Below are positions 28,601 through 37,126 of a stretch of 64,000 nt of DNA, piece by piece; positions within the stretch are counted from its first letter, which is position 1, and each line of letters starts with the position of its first letter. A program made the translations under genes and the position numbers. The DNA comes from Paractinoplanes toevensis (lineage in GTDB: Bacteria; Actinomycetota; Actinomycetes; Mycobacteriales; Micromonosporaceae), in assembly GCF_018332695.1 (NCBI RefSeq), contig NZ_BOQN01000011.1, forward strand, positions 124,001 to 188,000, written 5' to 3'. Under the pieces are notes generated by a model that worked only from the letters and a program-made list of their open reading frames with translations, was not told the origin of the DNA and ran no database searches.

Positions 28601-30583
28601 GTGCCGGAACAGCTTTTTCTGCTCGGCAATCTGGTCATCATGGTCGCCTACGCGGCGATCATGGTGGCCATCGTGGTGCCCGTGAGCCGGGCCGGGCAGT
28701 TGCGCACCAACAAGCTGGCGGTCGCGACCGCGCTGATCTTCTTCAGCTGCGCGGTCGGGCACGGCCTGCACGCGTACCTCGCCTACCGCAGTCTCACCTA
28801 CGCCGACGGCGGCGGCACCCACCTCGGGCACTCGATGAACGAGGCCTGGCCCACCGCCGTCTGGGATCTGTTCACCGCCGCCGTCGGCGTCTACTACTGG
28901 ACGCTGCGCCGCAGCTACGGCGTCCTGCTCGGCAAGGGCGCCATGTACGTGTCCCCGTGGGAGCAGCGCCGGCTCGACGAGGCCGACGCCCGGGAGCGTG
29001 CGGCGCGCGACGTGGCCGAGAGTCACCTGATCACGCTGACCGCGGTGGTGGAGCACACCGACGCCGCGCTGATCGGCATCGACCTGGACGGGATCGTGAC
29101 CGCTTGGAACGCCGGTGCCGAGCAGATGTTCGGCTGGACCGCCGCCGAGATGATCGGCCGGTCGGTCGGGGTGCTGACCGACGAGACCGGTTATGAACAG
29201 CAGAAGGAGGTGCAGGCGCGGGTCCGGGCGGGGGAGCGCAACATCAGCTACGAGGCCCGGCGGCTGCGGAAGGACGGGTCGCCGATCGAGTTGTCGATCA
29301 GTCTGGCCGCGGTCCGGGAGCGGAACGGCGAGGTTTCCGGTACGTCGGTGGTGGCCCGGGACATCGGCGCCGCCAAGGAGGCCGCCGACCGGGAGCGGGC
29401 CGTCGAGGAGCGCACCCACCAGCAGCAGCGCATGGAGAGCCTGGGCAAGCTGGCCGGCGGGGTGGCGCACGACTTCAACAACATTCTCGCCATCATCGTG
29501 AACTACACCGAGTTCGCGGCGGAGGCGGCCGAGGGCAACGACGCGGTGCGGGCCGACCTGGAGCACGTGCGCACCGCCGCCGACCGGGCCATGAACCTCA
29601 CCCGGCAGCTGCTCACCTTCACCCGGGGCGACACCATCCAGCCGCAGGACATCGATCTGCGGGACGCGATCGCCGAGGTCCGAGCGATGCTGGACCGCAC
29701 GATCGGCGAGGACATCGCGCTGTTCGCCCGGCAACCGAAGGGCCCGCTGATCGTGCACGGCGACCCCGGCCAGCTCCAGCAGGTGCTGCTGAATCTGGCG
29801 ATCAACGCGCGGGACGCGATGCCCGGCGGCGGCACCCTGGTGATCGAGGCGGACGAGGCCGAGCTGGACGGCCAGGAGATCAACATGCAGCCGGCGGTGG
29901 CCGCCGGGGCTTACGCCCGGATCCAGGTCAGTGACACCGGCGAGGGCATGTCGGCCGAGGTGGCGACGCACATTTTCGAGCCGTTCTACACCACCAAACC
30001 CCGAGGCAAGGGTACGGGTCTGGGGCTGGCGACCGTGTACGGGATCGTGGCCGAGGCGGGCGGCAGCATCAACGTCTTCTCCGAGCCGGGGGTCGGCACC
30101 ACGTTCCGGATCTACCTGCCGCTGGCCACCGAGTCGGCCGGCCCGGCCAGCACCGGCACCCGGCTGATGGTGCCGCCGAAGGGTCGCGGCCAGCGGATCC
30201 TGGTGGTCGAGGACGAGGCGGCGCTGGCCCGGGTCGTGCATCGCATCCTGACCGGAAACGGTTACCGGGTGCTGGCCGCCGCGACCGGCGCCGAGGCATT
30301 CCAGCTCTACCAGGACAAGGGCTGCGACGCCCTGCTCACCGACGTGATCATGCCGGAGATGTCGGGGCCGCGGCTGGCCGAGCTGGTGCACGACCGCGAG
30401 CCGGGGCTGCCGGTGGTCTACATGTCCGGTTACAGCAACGGGCTGCTGGGCAGCAGCGGGGTGCTGGAGTCGGACATCCCGTTCGTGGAGAAGCCGTTCA
30501 CGTCGGGCGAGCTGCTGCACAAGCTGCACGAGGCGCTCACCGGCGCACCATCTGATCTTCCGCGGACAGGTGCTCCACGGTGA
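28601..30583 (+). CDS. Hybrid sensor histidine kinase (TM-PAS-HisKA-HATPase-REC)
   Basis: 660 residues from GTG 28601, which has AGGA seven bases upstream (GTG 28577 would add eight residues). About three N-terminal membrane helices (to about 105), a PAS domain (about 130-260, [22 protein letters not shown]), dimerisation box GGVAHDFNN with the phosphorylated His near 290, an ATPase domain ([32 protein letters not shown]), and a C-terminal receiver domain ([14 protein letters not shown], acceptor Asp in [10 protein letters not shown], Lys in VEKPF). This HDFNN kinase type often phosphorylates its own receiver. No cognate regulator is adjacent. The 3' end overlaps the convergent cupin gene by 47 bases. 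Confidence 0.9.
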   Translation: MPEQLFLLGNLVIMVAYAAIMVAIVVPVSRAGQLRTNKLAVATALIFFSCAVGHGLHAYLAYRSLTYADGGGTHLGHSMNEAWPTAVWDLFTAAVGVYYWTLRRSYGVLLGKGAMYVSPWEQRRLDEADARERAARDVAESHLITLTAVVEHTDAALIGIDLDGIVTAWNAGAEQMFGWTAAEMIGRSVGVLTDETGYEQQKEVQARVRAGERNISYEARRLRKDGSPIELSISLAAVRERNGEVSGTSVVARDIGAAKEAADRERAVEERTHQQQRMESLGKLAGGVAHDFNNILAIIVNYTEFAAEAAEGNDAVRADLEHVRTAADRAMNLTRQLLTFTRGDTIQPQDIDLRDAIAEVRAMLDRTIGEDIALFARQPKGPLIVHGDPGQLQQVLLNLAINARDAMPGGGTLVIEADEAELDGQEINMQPAVAAGAYARIQVSDTGEGMSAEVATHIFEPFYTTKPRGKGTGLGLATVYGIVAEAGGSINVFSEPGVGTTFRIYLPLATESAGPASTGTRLMVPPKGRGQRILVVEDEAALARVVHRILTGNGYRVLAAATGAEAFQLYQDKGCDALLTDVIMPEMSGPRLAELVHDREPGLPVVYMSGYSNGLLGSSGVLESDIPFVEKPFTSGELLHKLHEALTGAPSDLPRTGAPR

Positions 30584-30947
30584 TGCCGGTTTCGGTGAAG
30601 GTCCGGGTCACGGTCCCCGACGTGTAGACCCACAGGATCCGCAGCGGTTCGGTGCCGACGTTGCGGAACAGGTGGGGGATCGGCGACCGGATGTACGTGG
30701 TGTCGTACCGCTCGAGGCGGGTCACCGTGCCCTCGACCACGACCTCGGCGAAGCCGTCCAGGATCGTCACGTGCTCGTCGCAGTTGTGCGAGTGCATCGG
30801 GGCGCCGGTGCCGGCCGGGTAGACGCTGATCCCGCTGGTGATCCGGTTCTCGCCGGCCGCCGCGGTCGTGGTGATCAGGGGAGTGGTGGCGACCGAGCCG
30901 CCGCGGTCGAGCACCCGTACGTCTGCCGCCTTGATGATCACCGTCAT
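30537..30947 (-). CDS. Cupin-domain protein
   Basis: 136-residue single-domain cupin: [22 protein letters not shown] gives the metal-binding His-x-His...Glu/His set (about 52-60), and IPHLFRNVG gives the third His (about 92). A small cytoplasmic protein of unknown substrate. It is divergent from the CMD-family gene at 31104 and shares its upstream region, which suggests possible involvement with the catabolic cluster. Its 3' end overlaps the histidine kinase gene. Confidence 0.85.
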   Translation of the reverse strand: MTVIIKAADVRVLDRGGSVATTPLITTTAAAGENRITSGISVYPAGTGAPMHSHNCDEHVTILDGFAEVVVEGTVTRLERYDTTYIRSPIPHLFRNVGTEPLRILWVYTSGTVTRTFTETGITVEHLSAEDQMVRR

Positions 30948-31103
30948 GGCTTCGAGGCTATGCCCGCGCGGGGGGTGATCAGCGATACGAGAAGTGCAGC
31001 CTTACCTTGCGCCCAACGACCTGTGGTGGCGTACCACCCCGTTGTTACGGTCCTGCGAAACACCCATCCGGAGTGTGCGGTATCACAAAGGGGTTGGCCG
31101 TCG
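30948..31103. other. Divergent promoter region with DtxR-like half-site and hairpin
   Basis: 156 bases between the cupin and CMD-family genes. It contains the reverse-strand sequence CAAGGTAAGGCTGCACTTC (30991-31009), which shares 14 of 19 bases with the dhb iron box but only 11 of 19 with the symmetric consensus. A hairpin with GGTGG (31025-31029) and CCACC (31034-31038), framed by CAACG and CGTTG, follows. Either could be regulatory. No strong ribosome-binding site is seen before the ATG at 31104. Confidence 0.35.
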
Positions 31104-31691
31104 ATGAGACTTCCCGTCATCAAGCCGGACGCGATGACCGAACGGCAGCAGGAGATCAGCGCGCGAATCGCCGGGCGGCGGGGAGCCGTACGCGGGCCTT
31201 TCCAGGTCTGGATTCAGAGCCCCGAATTGTGCGAGCGGGTGGAGGCGCTCGGCGCCTACTGCCGGTTCGAGTCGAGCCTGCCGCTGCGGCTGCGGGAGTT
31301 GGCGCTGCTGCTGGCGGCCCGGCACCGGGACGCGCAGTACTCGTGGAACGCGCACGTCGCCAAGGCGGTCGAGGAGGGCATCCCGGTCGCGGCCGTCGAG
31401 GCGATCGCCGAGCGCGGAAAGCCCGTCTTCGACAATCCGGAGGACGACGCCTTCTACCAGTTCTGCCAGGAATTGCTGGAGGACCATTTCGTGGCGGACG
31501 AGACGTTCGAGCGGGCCCGTGCGTATTTCGGCGCCGAGGGACTGGTCGACACGGTCGGCGCGCTCGGCAATTTCACCATGCTCGGCATGCTGCTCAACGC
31601 GTTCCAGGTGGATCTGCAGGCGGACCGGCAGCCGCCGTTCCCCGACATCCGCGGCTACCGGCGAGTGGGCGATGACGGCACCCGCGGCTGA
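31104..31691 (+). CDS. Carboxymuconolactone decarboxylase (CMD) family protein
   Basis: 195 residues, all-helical CMD/AhpD-like fold: FQVWIQSPELCERVEALGAYCRFESSL, then LRLRELALLLAARHRDAQYSWNAHVAKAVEEGI with the conserved Glu...His motif (about 70-90). It lacks the CxxC pair of peroxidase-type AhpD, so a decarboxylase or lactonase-like role is more likely than peroxidase. Its last codons overlap the start of the transporter ATPase gene, so it opens the transporter operon. The frame is open upstream, but the homologous region starts at this ATG. Confidence 0.88.
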   Translation: MRLPVIKPDAMTERQQEISARIAGRRGAVRGPFQVWIQSPELCERVEALGAYCRFESSLPLRLRELALLLAARHRDAQYSWNAHVAKAVEEGIPVAAVEAIAERGKPVFDNPEDDAFYQFCQELLEDHFVADETFERARAYFGAEGLVDTVGALGNFTMLGMLLNAFQVDLQADRQPPFPDIRGYRRVGDDGTRG

Positions 31692-33168
31692 GATACGGGC
31701 CCGGGGCATCTCGAAGAGCTTCGGCGGGGCGGTCGCGCTGCGTGACGTCGACGTCGAGTTCTACCCGGGCGAGGTGCACGCGCTGATGGGGATGAACGGG
31801 GCCGGCAAGTCGACGCTGGTCCGCATCCTGTCCGGCGCGCAGAACCCGGACGACGGCGTGCTGGAGATCGGCGGGGCCGCGGCCGGGCAGATGACCGCGC
31901 GCAAGGCCCGGAGGCTCGGCATCGCCACCGTCCCGCAGCGCCGGGAACTGGTCATGACGCTGACCGTCGCCGAGAACATCATGCTCGGTGACCTGCCCAC
32001 CCGTACCTCTCTCGTGCGCTGGAAGGCCGCGCGGAGGGACGCCCGGCAGGCGTTGCGGGATCTCGGGATCGACGTCGACGTGGACGCGCTCGCCGGCGAC
32101 CTGACCGTGGCCGAGCAGACCATGGTCGAGGTGGCCCGTGAGGTGCGGCGCGGCGGCCGGGTGCTGATCCTGGACGAGCCGACCGCCTGCCTCGGCGCCG
32201 AGGCGGCCGCCCAGATCCACGCGCTGGTGCGGCGGCTGTGCGAGTCGGGCGTCGCGGTGGTGTTCATCTCGCACCACATCGCCGAGGTGCTCGCCCTCGC
32301 CGACCGGATCACCGTGCTGCGCGACGGCCGGGTGGTCTGGGCCGGCCTGGCCAAGGAGACCGACGAGACCGACCTGGTGCGCAGCATGGTGGGCCGCGAC
32401 GTGGTGTCCACCCGGCCGCCGCGCATCTCCAATAAATCGGGCGTAGGCCTGAGAATCAGCGACCTCGCCGACGGGCGGTTCATCGAAGACTTCACGGTCG
32501 AAGTCCGCAAAGGCGAAGTGGTGGCCGTTCTCGGACCGGCCGGTGATGCCCAGTCGCGCTTGTTCGACCTGCTCTCCGGACGCCGTCGCCCGGCCCGCGG
32601 CCGACTCGAGGTGGCCGGGAAGGGCATCCCGTTCGGCAAGGTCGCCCGCTCGCTCGCCGGCGGCCTGCGCTGCGTGACCGGCGACCGCCGCCGGCTCGGC
32701 CTGATCGCCGAGCTGACCGTGGACGAGAACCTGATGCTCGCCCAGGACCGCCTCGACCGCCGCCGCCTGCACCGCCGCGGCCGGCTCGCCCGCCGCGCCG
32801 CCCCGCTGCGCGACGACTACCGGGTCGTGACCCTCAGCCCGAACCCGCCGGTCGGCCTGCTCTCCGGCGGCAACCAGCAGAAGGTGCTGCTGGCCAAGTG
32901 GCTCGGCACCGCGCCGGTCGCCTGCCTGCTCGAGGACCCCACCAACGGCGTCGACATCGCCGCCATGGCCGACATCCACGTGCTCGTCGACGCGCTCGCC
33001 GCCGGCGGGGTGGCCGTCCTGCTCGCGTCCAGCGACGCCGACGAGGTGATGCGGCTGGCCGACCGGGTCGTCGTGGTCCGCGACGGCCGCACCATCGCCG
33101 AGTACGACATCGACCGCATCACCCGCGACGAACTCGTCGCCGTCGCCCTGGGAGGAGCGATCTCGTGA
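31672..33168 (+). CDS. Ribose-type sugar ABC importer, ATP-binding protein (RbsA/MglA-like)
   Basis: 498 residues with two fused ATPase domains. The first has GMNGAGKST Walker A (about 37-45) and VLILDEPTACLG Walker B. The second has a degenerate Walker A (LGPAGDAQSR), signature LSGGNQQKVLLAKWL and CLLEDPTNGVD. This double-ATPase layout is typical of CUT2 importers for ribose, galactose, inositol or AI-2. The ATG lies inside the preceding gene's end, and the permease GTG overlaps its stop. The loss of the GxxGxGKS pattern in the second domain is usual for this family. Confidence 0.92.
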   Translation: MTAPAAEIRARGISKSFGGAVALRDVDVEFYPGEVHALMGMNGAGKSTLVRILSGAQNPDDGVLEIGGAAAGQMTARKARRLGIATVPQRRELVMTLTVAENIMLGDLPTRTSLVRWKAARRDARQALRDLGIDVDVDALAGDLTVAEQTMVEVAREVRRGGRVLILDEPTACLGAEAAAQIHALVRRLCESGVAVVFISHHIAEVLALADRITVLRDGRVVWAGLAKETDETDLVRSMVGRDVVSTRPPRISNKSGVGLRISDLADGRFIEDFTVEVRKGEVVAVLGPAGDAQSRLFDLLSGRRRPARGRLEVAGKGIPFGKVARSLAGGLRCVTGDRRRLGLIAELTVDENLMLAQDRLDRRRLHRRGRLARRAAPLRDDYRVVTLSPNPPVGLLSGGNQQKVLLAKWLGTAPVACLLEDPTNGVDIAAMADIHVLVDALAAGGVAVLLASSDADEVMRLADRVVVVRDGRTIAEYDIDRITRDELVAVALGGAIS

Positions 33169-34136
33169 CCACGACCCTGACCGCGCCGGTGGCGACCCGC
33201 CGCCGCGTGCTCCCCCGCGGCTTCGCCCACGGTGGCCTGCTGATCGTGCTGGTCGCGATCGTGGTGTTCGCCAGTCTGCGGACCGACTCGTTCCTGTCCA
33301 CCAACAACATCCTCAACGTGCTGCGCCAGGTCAGCGTCGTCGCGGTGATCGCGGCCGCGCTGACCCTGCTGATGACGGCCGGCGGCATGGACTTCTCGAT
33401 GGGCGGCAACGTCGCGGTCACCACCGCCGTCGCCGCGCAGATGTTCGCGCACGGCCGGTCGATCTGGCTGACCGTCCTGCTGTCGATCCTGCTGGCCACC
33501 GTGATCGGGCTGGTCAACGGGGCGGTGGTGACGTTCACCGGGGTGGCGCCGTTCGTTGCGACGCTGGCCACCGCGACCCTGCTCGACGGGGTGGCGCTGC
33601 TGGTCATCAACGGGCTGAGCGTGTCGATCGACGACCAGTTGTCCCCGCTCGGCATCGGCAAGACGTTCGGCCTGCCCAACCTGCTGATCGTCGCGATCGT
33701 GGTCCTGGCCGTCACCGCCTTCGTGATGCGCTACACCACGTTCGGCCGGGACGCGTTCGCGATCGGCGGCAACGAGGACGTGGCCCGGCTGTCCGGCATC
33801 AACGTGGCCCGGGACAAACTCCTGCTCTACGGCCTGGCCGGGGCGCTCTCCGGCCTCGCCGGCATCATGCTGCTGGCCCGGCTCGGCGCCAGCAGCCCCG
33901 GCACCGGCGGCCTCCAGCTCCAGCTCACCGCGGTGGCGGCGGTGGTCATCGGCGGCACCTCCCTCGCGGGCGGCAAGGGCACGGTCTTCGGCACGGTGCT
34001 CGGCGTGCTGCTGCTCGGCGTGGTCGCCAACGTGCTCAACCTGCTCCAGATCAACAGCTACTACCAGCAGATCTCGGTCGGCGCCGTGCTGCTGATCGCG
34101 GCGATCGCGAATCTCCTGCAACGACGCCGGCACTGA
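33165..34136 (+). CDS. Ribose-type sugar ABC importer permease (RbsC-like)
   Basis: 323 residues, about eight to ten membrane helices, BPD_transp_2 family. Motifs: LTLLMTAGGMDFSMGGNVAVTTA, the GxVNG-type loop GLVNGAVVTFTGVAPFVATLAT, and the EAA-like segment LSGINVARDKLLLYGLAGALSGLAGI. It starts at GTG 33165 with GGAGGAG about ten bases upstream, in the ATPase gene's last codons. It works with the ATPase before it and the binding protein after it. The transported compound is unknown. Confidence 0.92.
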   Translation: MTTTLTAPVATRRRVLPRGFAHGGLLIVLVAIVVFASLRTDSFLSTNNILNVLRQVSVVAVIAAALTLLMTAGGMDFSMGGNVAVTTAVAAQMFAHGRSIWLTVLLSILLATVIGLVNGAVVTFTGVAPFVATLATATLLDGVALLVINGLSVSIDDQLSPLGIGKTFGLPNLLIVAIVVLAVTAFVMRYTTFGRDAFAIGGNEDVARLSGINVARDKLLLYGLAGALSGLAGIMLLARLGASSPGTGGLQLQLTAVAAVVIGGTSLAGGKGTVFGTVLGVLLLGVVANVLNLLQINSYYQQISVGAVLLIAAIANLLQRRRH

Positions 34137-34174
34137 ATTCCCCCACTCCCGATAATTGGAAAGGCAATGACGCC

Positions 34175-35119
34175 ATGCCTGAAAAACTTCTCGCCGTCAT
34201 ATTTACCGCCGCCCTCGGAATCGCCTCGCTGAGTGCCTGCGGTGACGATTCCGCGGCCGGCAGTACGGATGCCAAGAGCGTCACGCTCGGCTTCGTCAAC
34301 GGCGCCACCACCGAATTCCACACCTGCCTGCAGAAGGCGATCGAGAGCGAGGCAAGTGCCGAGGGCGCCAAGGTCATCGCGGCGAACTCGAAGCAGGACC
34401 CGGCCGCCGAGCTCTCCAACATCGAGGACATGATCTCGCGGAACGTCAGCGCGCTGATCGTGCAGACGGTGAACGTCGACGCGCTCAAGAACGACATCGC
34501 CAAGGCCAAGAGCGCCAACATCCCGATCTTCATGACCTCGGTGATCACCTCCGACACCTCCGACATCCTCGGTGCCGTCGTGGTCGACCTGAAGCAGGTC
34601 GGCGCGCTCGACGCCGGCTGGATCGCGAAGGACGCGGCCGGTGCGCAGGCCGAGGCGGGCGTCATCGCCGGCGCCCCGGGCGCGGCCAGCGACCTGCTGT
34701 CGGGCGGGTTCACCGGCGCGCTGCCGGCCAACGTCAAGGTCGTCGCCAACCAGCCGGGCATGTTCAACCGGGCCAAGGCGCAGGACGTCGCGGAGAACAT
34801 GATCCAGGCCCACCCCGGCCTCAAGTACGCGTTCGTCGCGAACGAGGACATGGCGTTCGGTGCCTACCAGGCGTTCCAGGCGGCCGGGAAGGACGTCAAG
34901 ATCGTCACGGTGAACGGCACCGACGACGGTCTCGCCGCGGTGAAGGACGGCAAGTTCGCGGCGACGGTGGCCAACTCGGCCAACGACATCGGCTCGCTGG
35001 CGGTGAAGAACACGTTGATCCTGCTCAACAAGGGGCAGGCCGACAAAATCGCCAACATCGATATCAAGCTGATCACCAAGGACAACCTGGCCGAGGCGCC
35101 CAAGTATTGCCTGTCGTGA
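34175..35119 (+). CDS. Sugar-type ABC importer substrate-binding lipoprotein (RbsB-like)
   Basis: 314 residues. Lipoprotein signal: a hydrophobic stretch then LSAC, with the lipidated Cys at 22. The mature part is a periplasmic-binding-protein type 1 fold: VTLGFVNGATTEFHTCLQKAIES, NIEDMISRNVSALIVQTVN, IPIFMTS, and the hinge and pocket run AFVANEDMAFGAYQAFQAAG. The substrate cannot be deduced. It is the last gene of the importer operon; the ribosome-binding site is GGAAAGG. Confidence 0.9.
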   Translation: MPEKLLAVIFTAALGIASLSACGDDSAAGSTDAKSVTLGFVNGATTEFHTCLQKAIESEASAEGAKVIAANSKQDPAAELSNIEDMISRNVSALIVQTVNVDALKNDIAKAKSANIPIFMTSVITSDTSDILGAVVVDLKQVGALDAGWIAKDAAGAQAEAGVIAGAPGAASDLLSGGFTGALPANVKVVANQPGMFNRAKAQDVAENMIQAHPGLKYAFVANEDMAFGAYQAFQAAGKDVKIVTVNGTDDGLAAVKDGKFAATVANSANDIGSLAVKNTLILLNKGQADKIANIDIKLITKDNLAEAPKYCLS

Positions 35120-35139
35120 CCCCCTTGTCAGCGAGATTG

Positions 35140-35203
35140 TTGACAATTAGGTTACCGACGTAACAAACCCCGGTCACGCGGCGGAATCGGCCGCCGCGTG
35201 ACC
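35140..35203. promoter_or_regulatory. LysR promoter region: TTGACA, GTTAC/GTAAC dyad and a 13-bp hairpin
   Basis: The 101 bases between the binding-protein gene and the LysR gene hold a TTGACA (35140-35145), a dyad GTTAC-CGAC-GTAAC (35151-35164) that includes a LysR-like TTAC-N4-GTAA, and a perfect hairpin: GGTCACGCGGCGG (35172-35184) with CCGCCGCGTGACC (35191-35203) around AATCGG. The hairpin ends 17 bases before the LysR start. It may terminate importer transcription (no T-tract) or be a leader structure or operator of the regulator gene. Confidence 0.6.
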
Positions 35204-35220
35204 CGAGGGCGGGAGGGCCC

Positions 35221-36129
35221 ATGGACCGCATCCTCGTCATGCGCAGCTTCGTGACCGTCGCCAAGGTCGGCAGCTTCTCCGGCGCCGCGAAACAGCTCGG
35301 CACCTCCGGCTCGCTCATCTCGCGGCACGTCGCCGACCTGGAGAAACAACTGGGCGTACGGCTGGTCAACCGCACCGCGCGGTCGGTCAGCCTGACCGAA
35401 CCGGGCCTGCGCTACAGCGAGTTCGCCAACCGGATCCTCGACGAGATCGACGCCGAGGACGAGAAGATCGCGCAGCTGCACGACCGGCCCGAGGGCCCGC
35501 TGTCGATCATCTGCCCGAAATGGATCGGCAGTCTCGACCTCGGCGACGCGATCGCCGCGTTCTCGGTGGCCCATCCCAAGATCGCCGTACGGTTCGAGCT
35601 GGGCGGGATGTCCGACCGCACCTACGACTTCCTCGACTCCGGCTTCGACATCGCGTTCCACACCCGCGACCTGCGCGACTCCAGCGTCCGGCTGAAGAAG
35701 ATCGCGTCGCTGCCGTTCGTGCTGGTGGCCTCGGAGGCGTATCTCAAGGAGCACGGCGAGCTCACCGACCCGAACGACCTGAACAACCACGACTGCCTGG
35801 TGCACTCCAACGACCCGGTCTGGCGGATCGGGCACGGCCACGAGAGCACCCTGCACAAGATCCGGAACGTGGCGTTCAGCTCGAACTCGTACATCGCCCT
35901 GCAGAAGGCGTGCGTGCACGGGCGCGGCATCGCGCTGCTGCCGAGCCGGCCCGCCTACGACGACCTGGTGAACGGCACGCTCCGGGTGCTGCTGCCCGAG
36001 CTGCCGGTACCGAGCCGCTCGCTGTACGCGATCTACGGCCCGGCCCAGCAGGCGCCGCGCAAGGTCGAGGTCTTCCTCGGATTTCTCACCGAATGGTTCT
36101 CGGCGAATCCCATTCCAGCATTCGAGTAG
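35221..36129 (+). CDS. LysR-family transcriptional regulator
   Basis: 302 residues. N-terminal winged helix (MRSFVTVAKVGSFSGAAKQLGTS, ISRHVADLEKQLGVRLVNRT, about 6-55), then a linker helix, then the two-lobed co-inducer domain (about 92-295). The N-terminal subgroup resembles the AaeR/DmlR-like set of LysR proteins that regulate acid or aromatic catabolism. It is encoded in the same direction as and just before the dioxygenase operon, so it is the probable activator; the ligand is likely a pathway compound. Start at ATG 35221 with GGGAGG upstream. Confidence 0.92.
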   Translation: MDRILVMRSFVTVAKVGSFSGAAKQLGTSGSLISRHVADLEKQLGVRLVNRTARSVSLTEPGLRYSEFANRILDEIDAEDEKIAQLHDRPEGPLSIICPKWIGSLDLGDAIAAFSVAHPKIAVRFELGGMSDRTYDFLDSGFDIAFHTRDLRDSSVRLKKIASLPFVLVASEAYLKEHGELTDPNDLNNHDCLVHSNDPVWRIGHGHESTLHKIRNVAFSSNSYIALQKACVHGRGIALLPSRPAYDDLVNGTLRVLLPELPVPSRSLYAIYGPAQQAPRKVEVFLGFLTEWFSANPIPAFE

Positions 36130-36145
36130 AGCAACCAAGGCTTGC

Positions 36146-36165
36146 GTCATCGGCATGCCGATGAC
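36146..36165. promoter_or_regulatory. 20-bp perfect palindrome upstream of the dioxygenase operon
   Basis: GTCATCGGCATGCCGATGAC is perfectly self-complementary. It sits 16 bases after the LysR stop and 52 bases before the dioxygenase start (36218). Without a loop it is a better operator than a terminator. LysR, GntR or IclR type regulators could bind it. I did not find a second copy elsewhere in the window by eye. Confidence 0.7.
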
Positions 36166-36217
36166 CCGCTCGCCGCCCATAGGATCGAAACAGCCATTTA
36201 TAAAGGGCGGAGGCGAA

Positions 36218-37126
36218 ATGGGAATCCAGCGGATCGAGTCCGTCGTCTACACGGTGGACGACCTCGAGACGTGCGTACGCTTCTTCACCGATTTCGGTCT
36301 TGATCTTCTTGGTGAAGAGGAGAAGCACGCGACCTTCGCGACCCGGATCGGCCAGAAGCTGTACCTGCGTGCGGGCGACGACGACGGCCTGCCGCCACCG
36401 GTGGAGGGCGGCAACACCCTGCGCGAGGTGGTGTGGGGCGCCGAGGACGAGGCCGACCTGGCCGCCTTCGTCGCCGCCGTCGGCACCGACCGCGAGGTCA
36501 CCAGGGATGCCGACGGCGTCTTCCACACCGTCGACGAGACCGGCTTCGGCGTCGGCCTCACCGTGGCGGGCACGAGCGGGTACGAGGCGGTCGGTCCCCG
36601 CAAGGCCAACGTGACCGGTTTCGTCAATCGCGTCAACGAGGCGCTCGCCAGTGTCGGCCGGGTGCGGCCGCTGCGCATGTGCCACGTCGCGCTCAACATC
36701 CCGAAGCCCGGCCGGGAGGAGGCGGTCGCGTTCTACGTCGACCGGCTCGGCTTCATCCCCACCGACGTGGTCAAGCCGATGGGCGTGTTCATGCGCGTGC
36801 CCGGCGACGCCGACCAGCACAACTTCCTGCTCTGCCACCGGCCCGACAAGGCCGGCGTCAACCACGTCTCGTTCGAGGTCCCCGGCTTCGACGACGTGAT
36901 CGAGGGCGGCAACCACATGATCGAGAAAGGCTGGCTGGAGGCGCGCCGCCTCGGCCGGCACACCGTCGGCTCGAACGTCTTCCGGTTCGTGCACGCCCCC
37001 TGCGGCGGCCGGGTCGAGTTGGCCGCCGACATGGACCGGGTCGACGACACCTACGGCACGCGCGTGCACGAGACCGCGCCACCCCACCACATCTGGACCC
37101 TGCGGACCTCCCGGGAGCAGTCATGA
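36218..37126 (+). CDS. Extradiol-type ring-cleavage dioxygenase (VOC family, two domains)
   Basis: 302 residues with two vicinal-oxygen-chelate modules, the layout of type I extradiol dioxygenases (BphC-like, about 300 residues). The second module has a complete Fe(II) triad: His156 (CHVALNIP), His216 (NHVSFEVPG) and Glu267 (GRVELAAD). The first module lacks these ligands, as in the family. The start is ATG 36218 after GGGCGGAGG; the frame is open from 36155 but that part has no homology. It overlaps the aldehyde dehydrogenase gene (ATGA). The substrate is probably a catechol or similar enediol, but this is inference. Confidence 0.85.
   Translation: MGIQRIESVVYTVDDLETCVRFFTDFGLDLLGEEEKHATFATRIGQKLYLRAGDDDGLPPPVEGGNTLREVVWGAEDEADLAAFVAAVGTDREVTRDADGVFHTVDETGFGVGLTVAGTSGYEAVGPRKANVTGFVNRVNEALASVGRVRPLRMCHVALNIPKPGREEAVAFYVDRLGFIPTDVVKPMGVFMRVPGDADQHNFLLCHRPDKAGVNHVSFEVPGFDDVIEGGNHMIEKGWLEARRLGRHTVGSNVFRFVHAPCGGRVELAADMDRVDDTYGTRVHETAPPHHIWTLRTSREQS

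Noticed and set aside
30570..31103. In-frame extension of the CMD-family gene upstream to about 30570
   Set aside because: The extension is antisense to the cupin gene and has no homology; the ATG at 31104 begins the conserved part.
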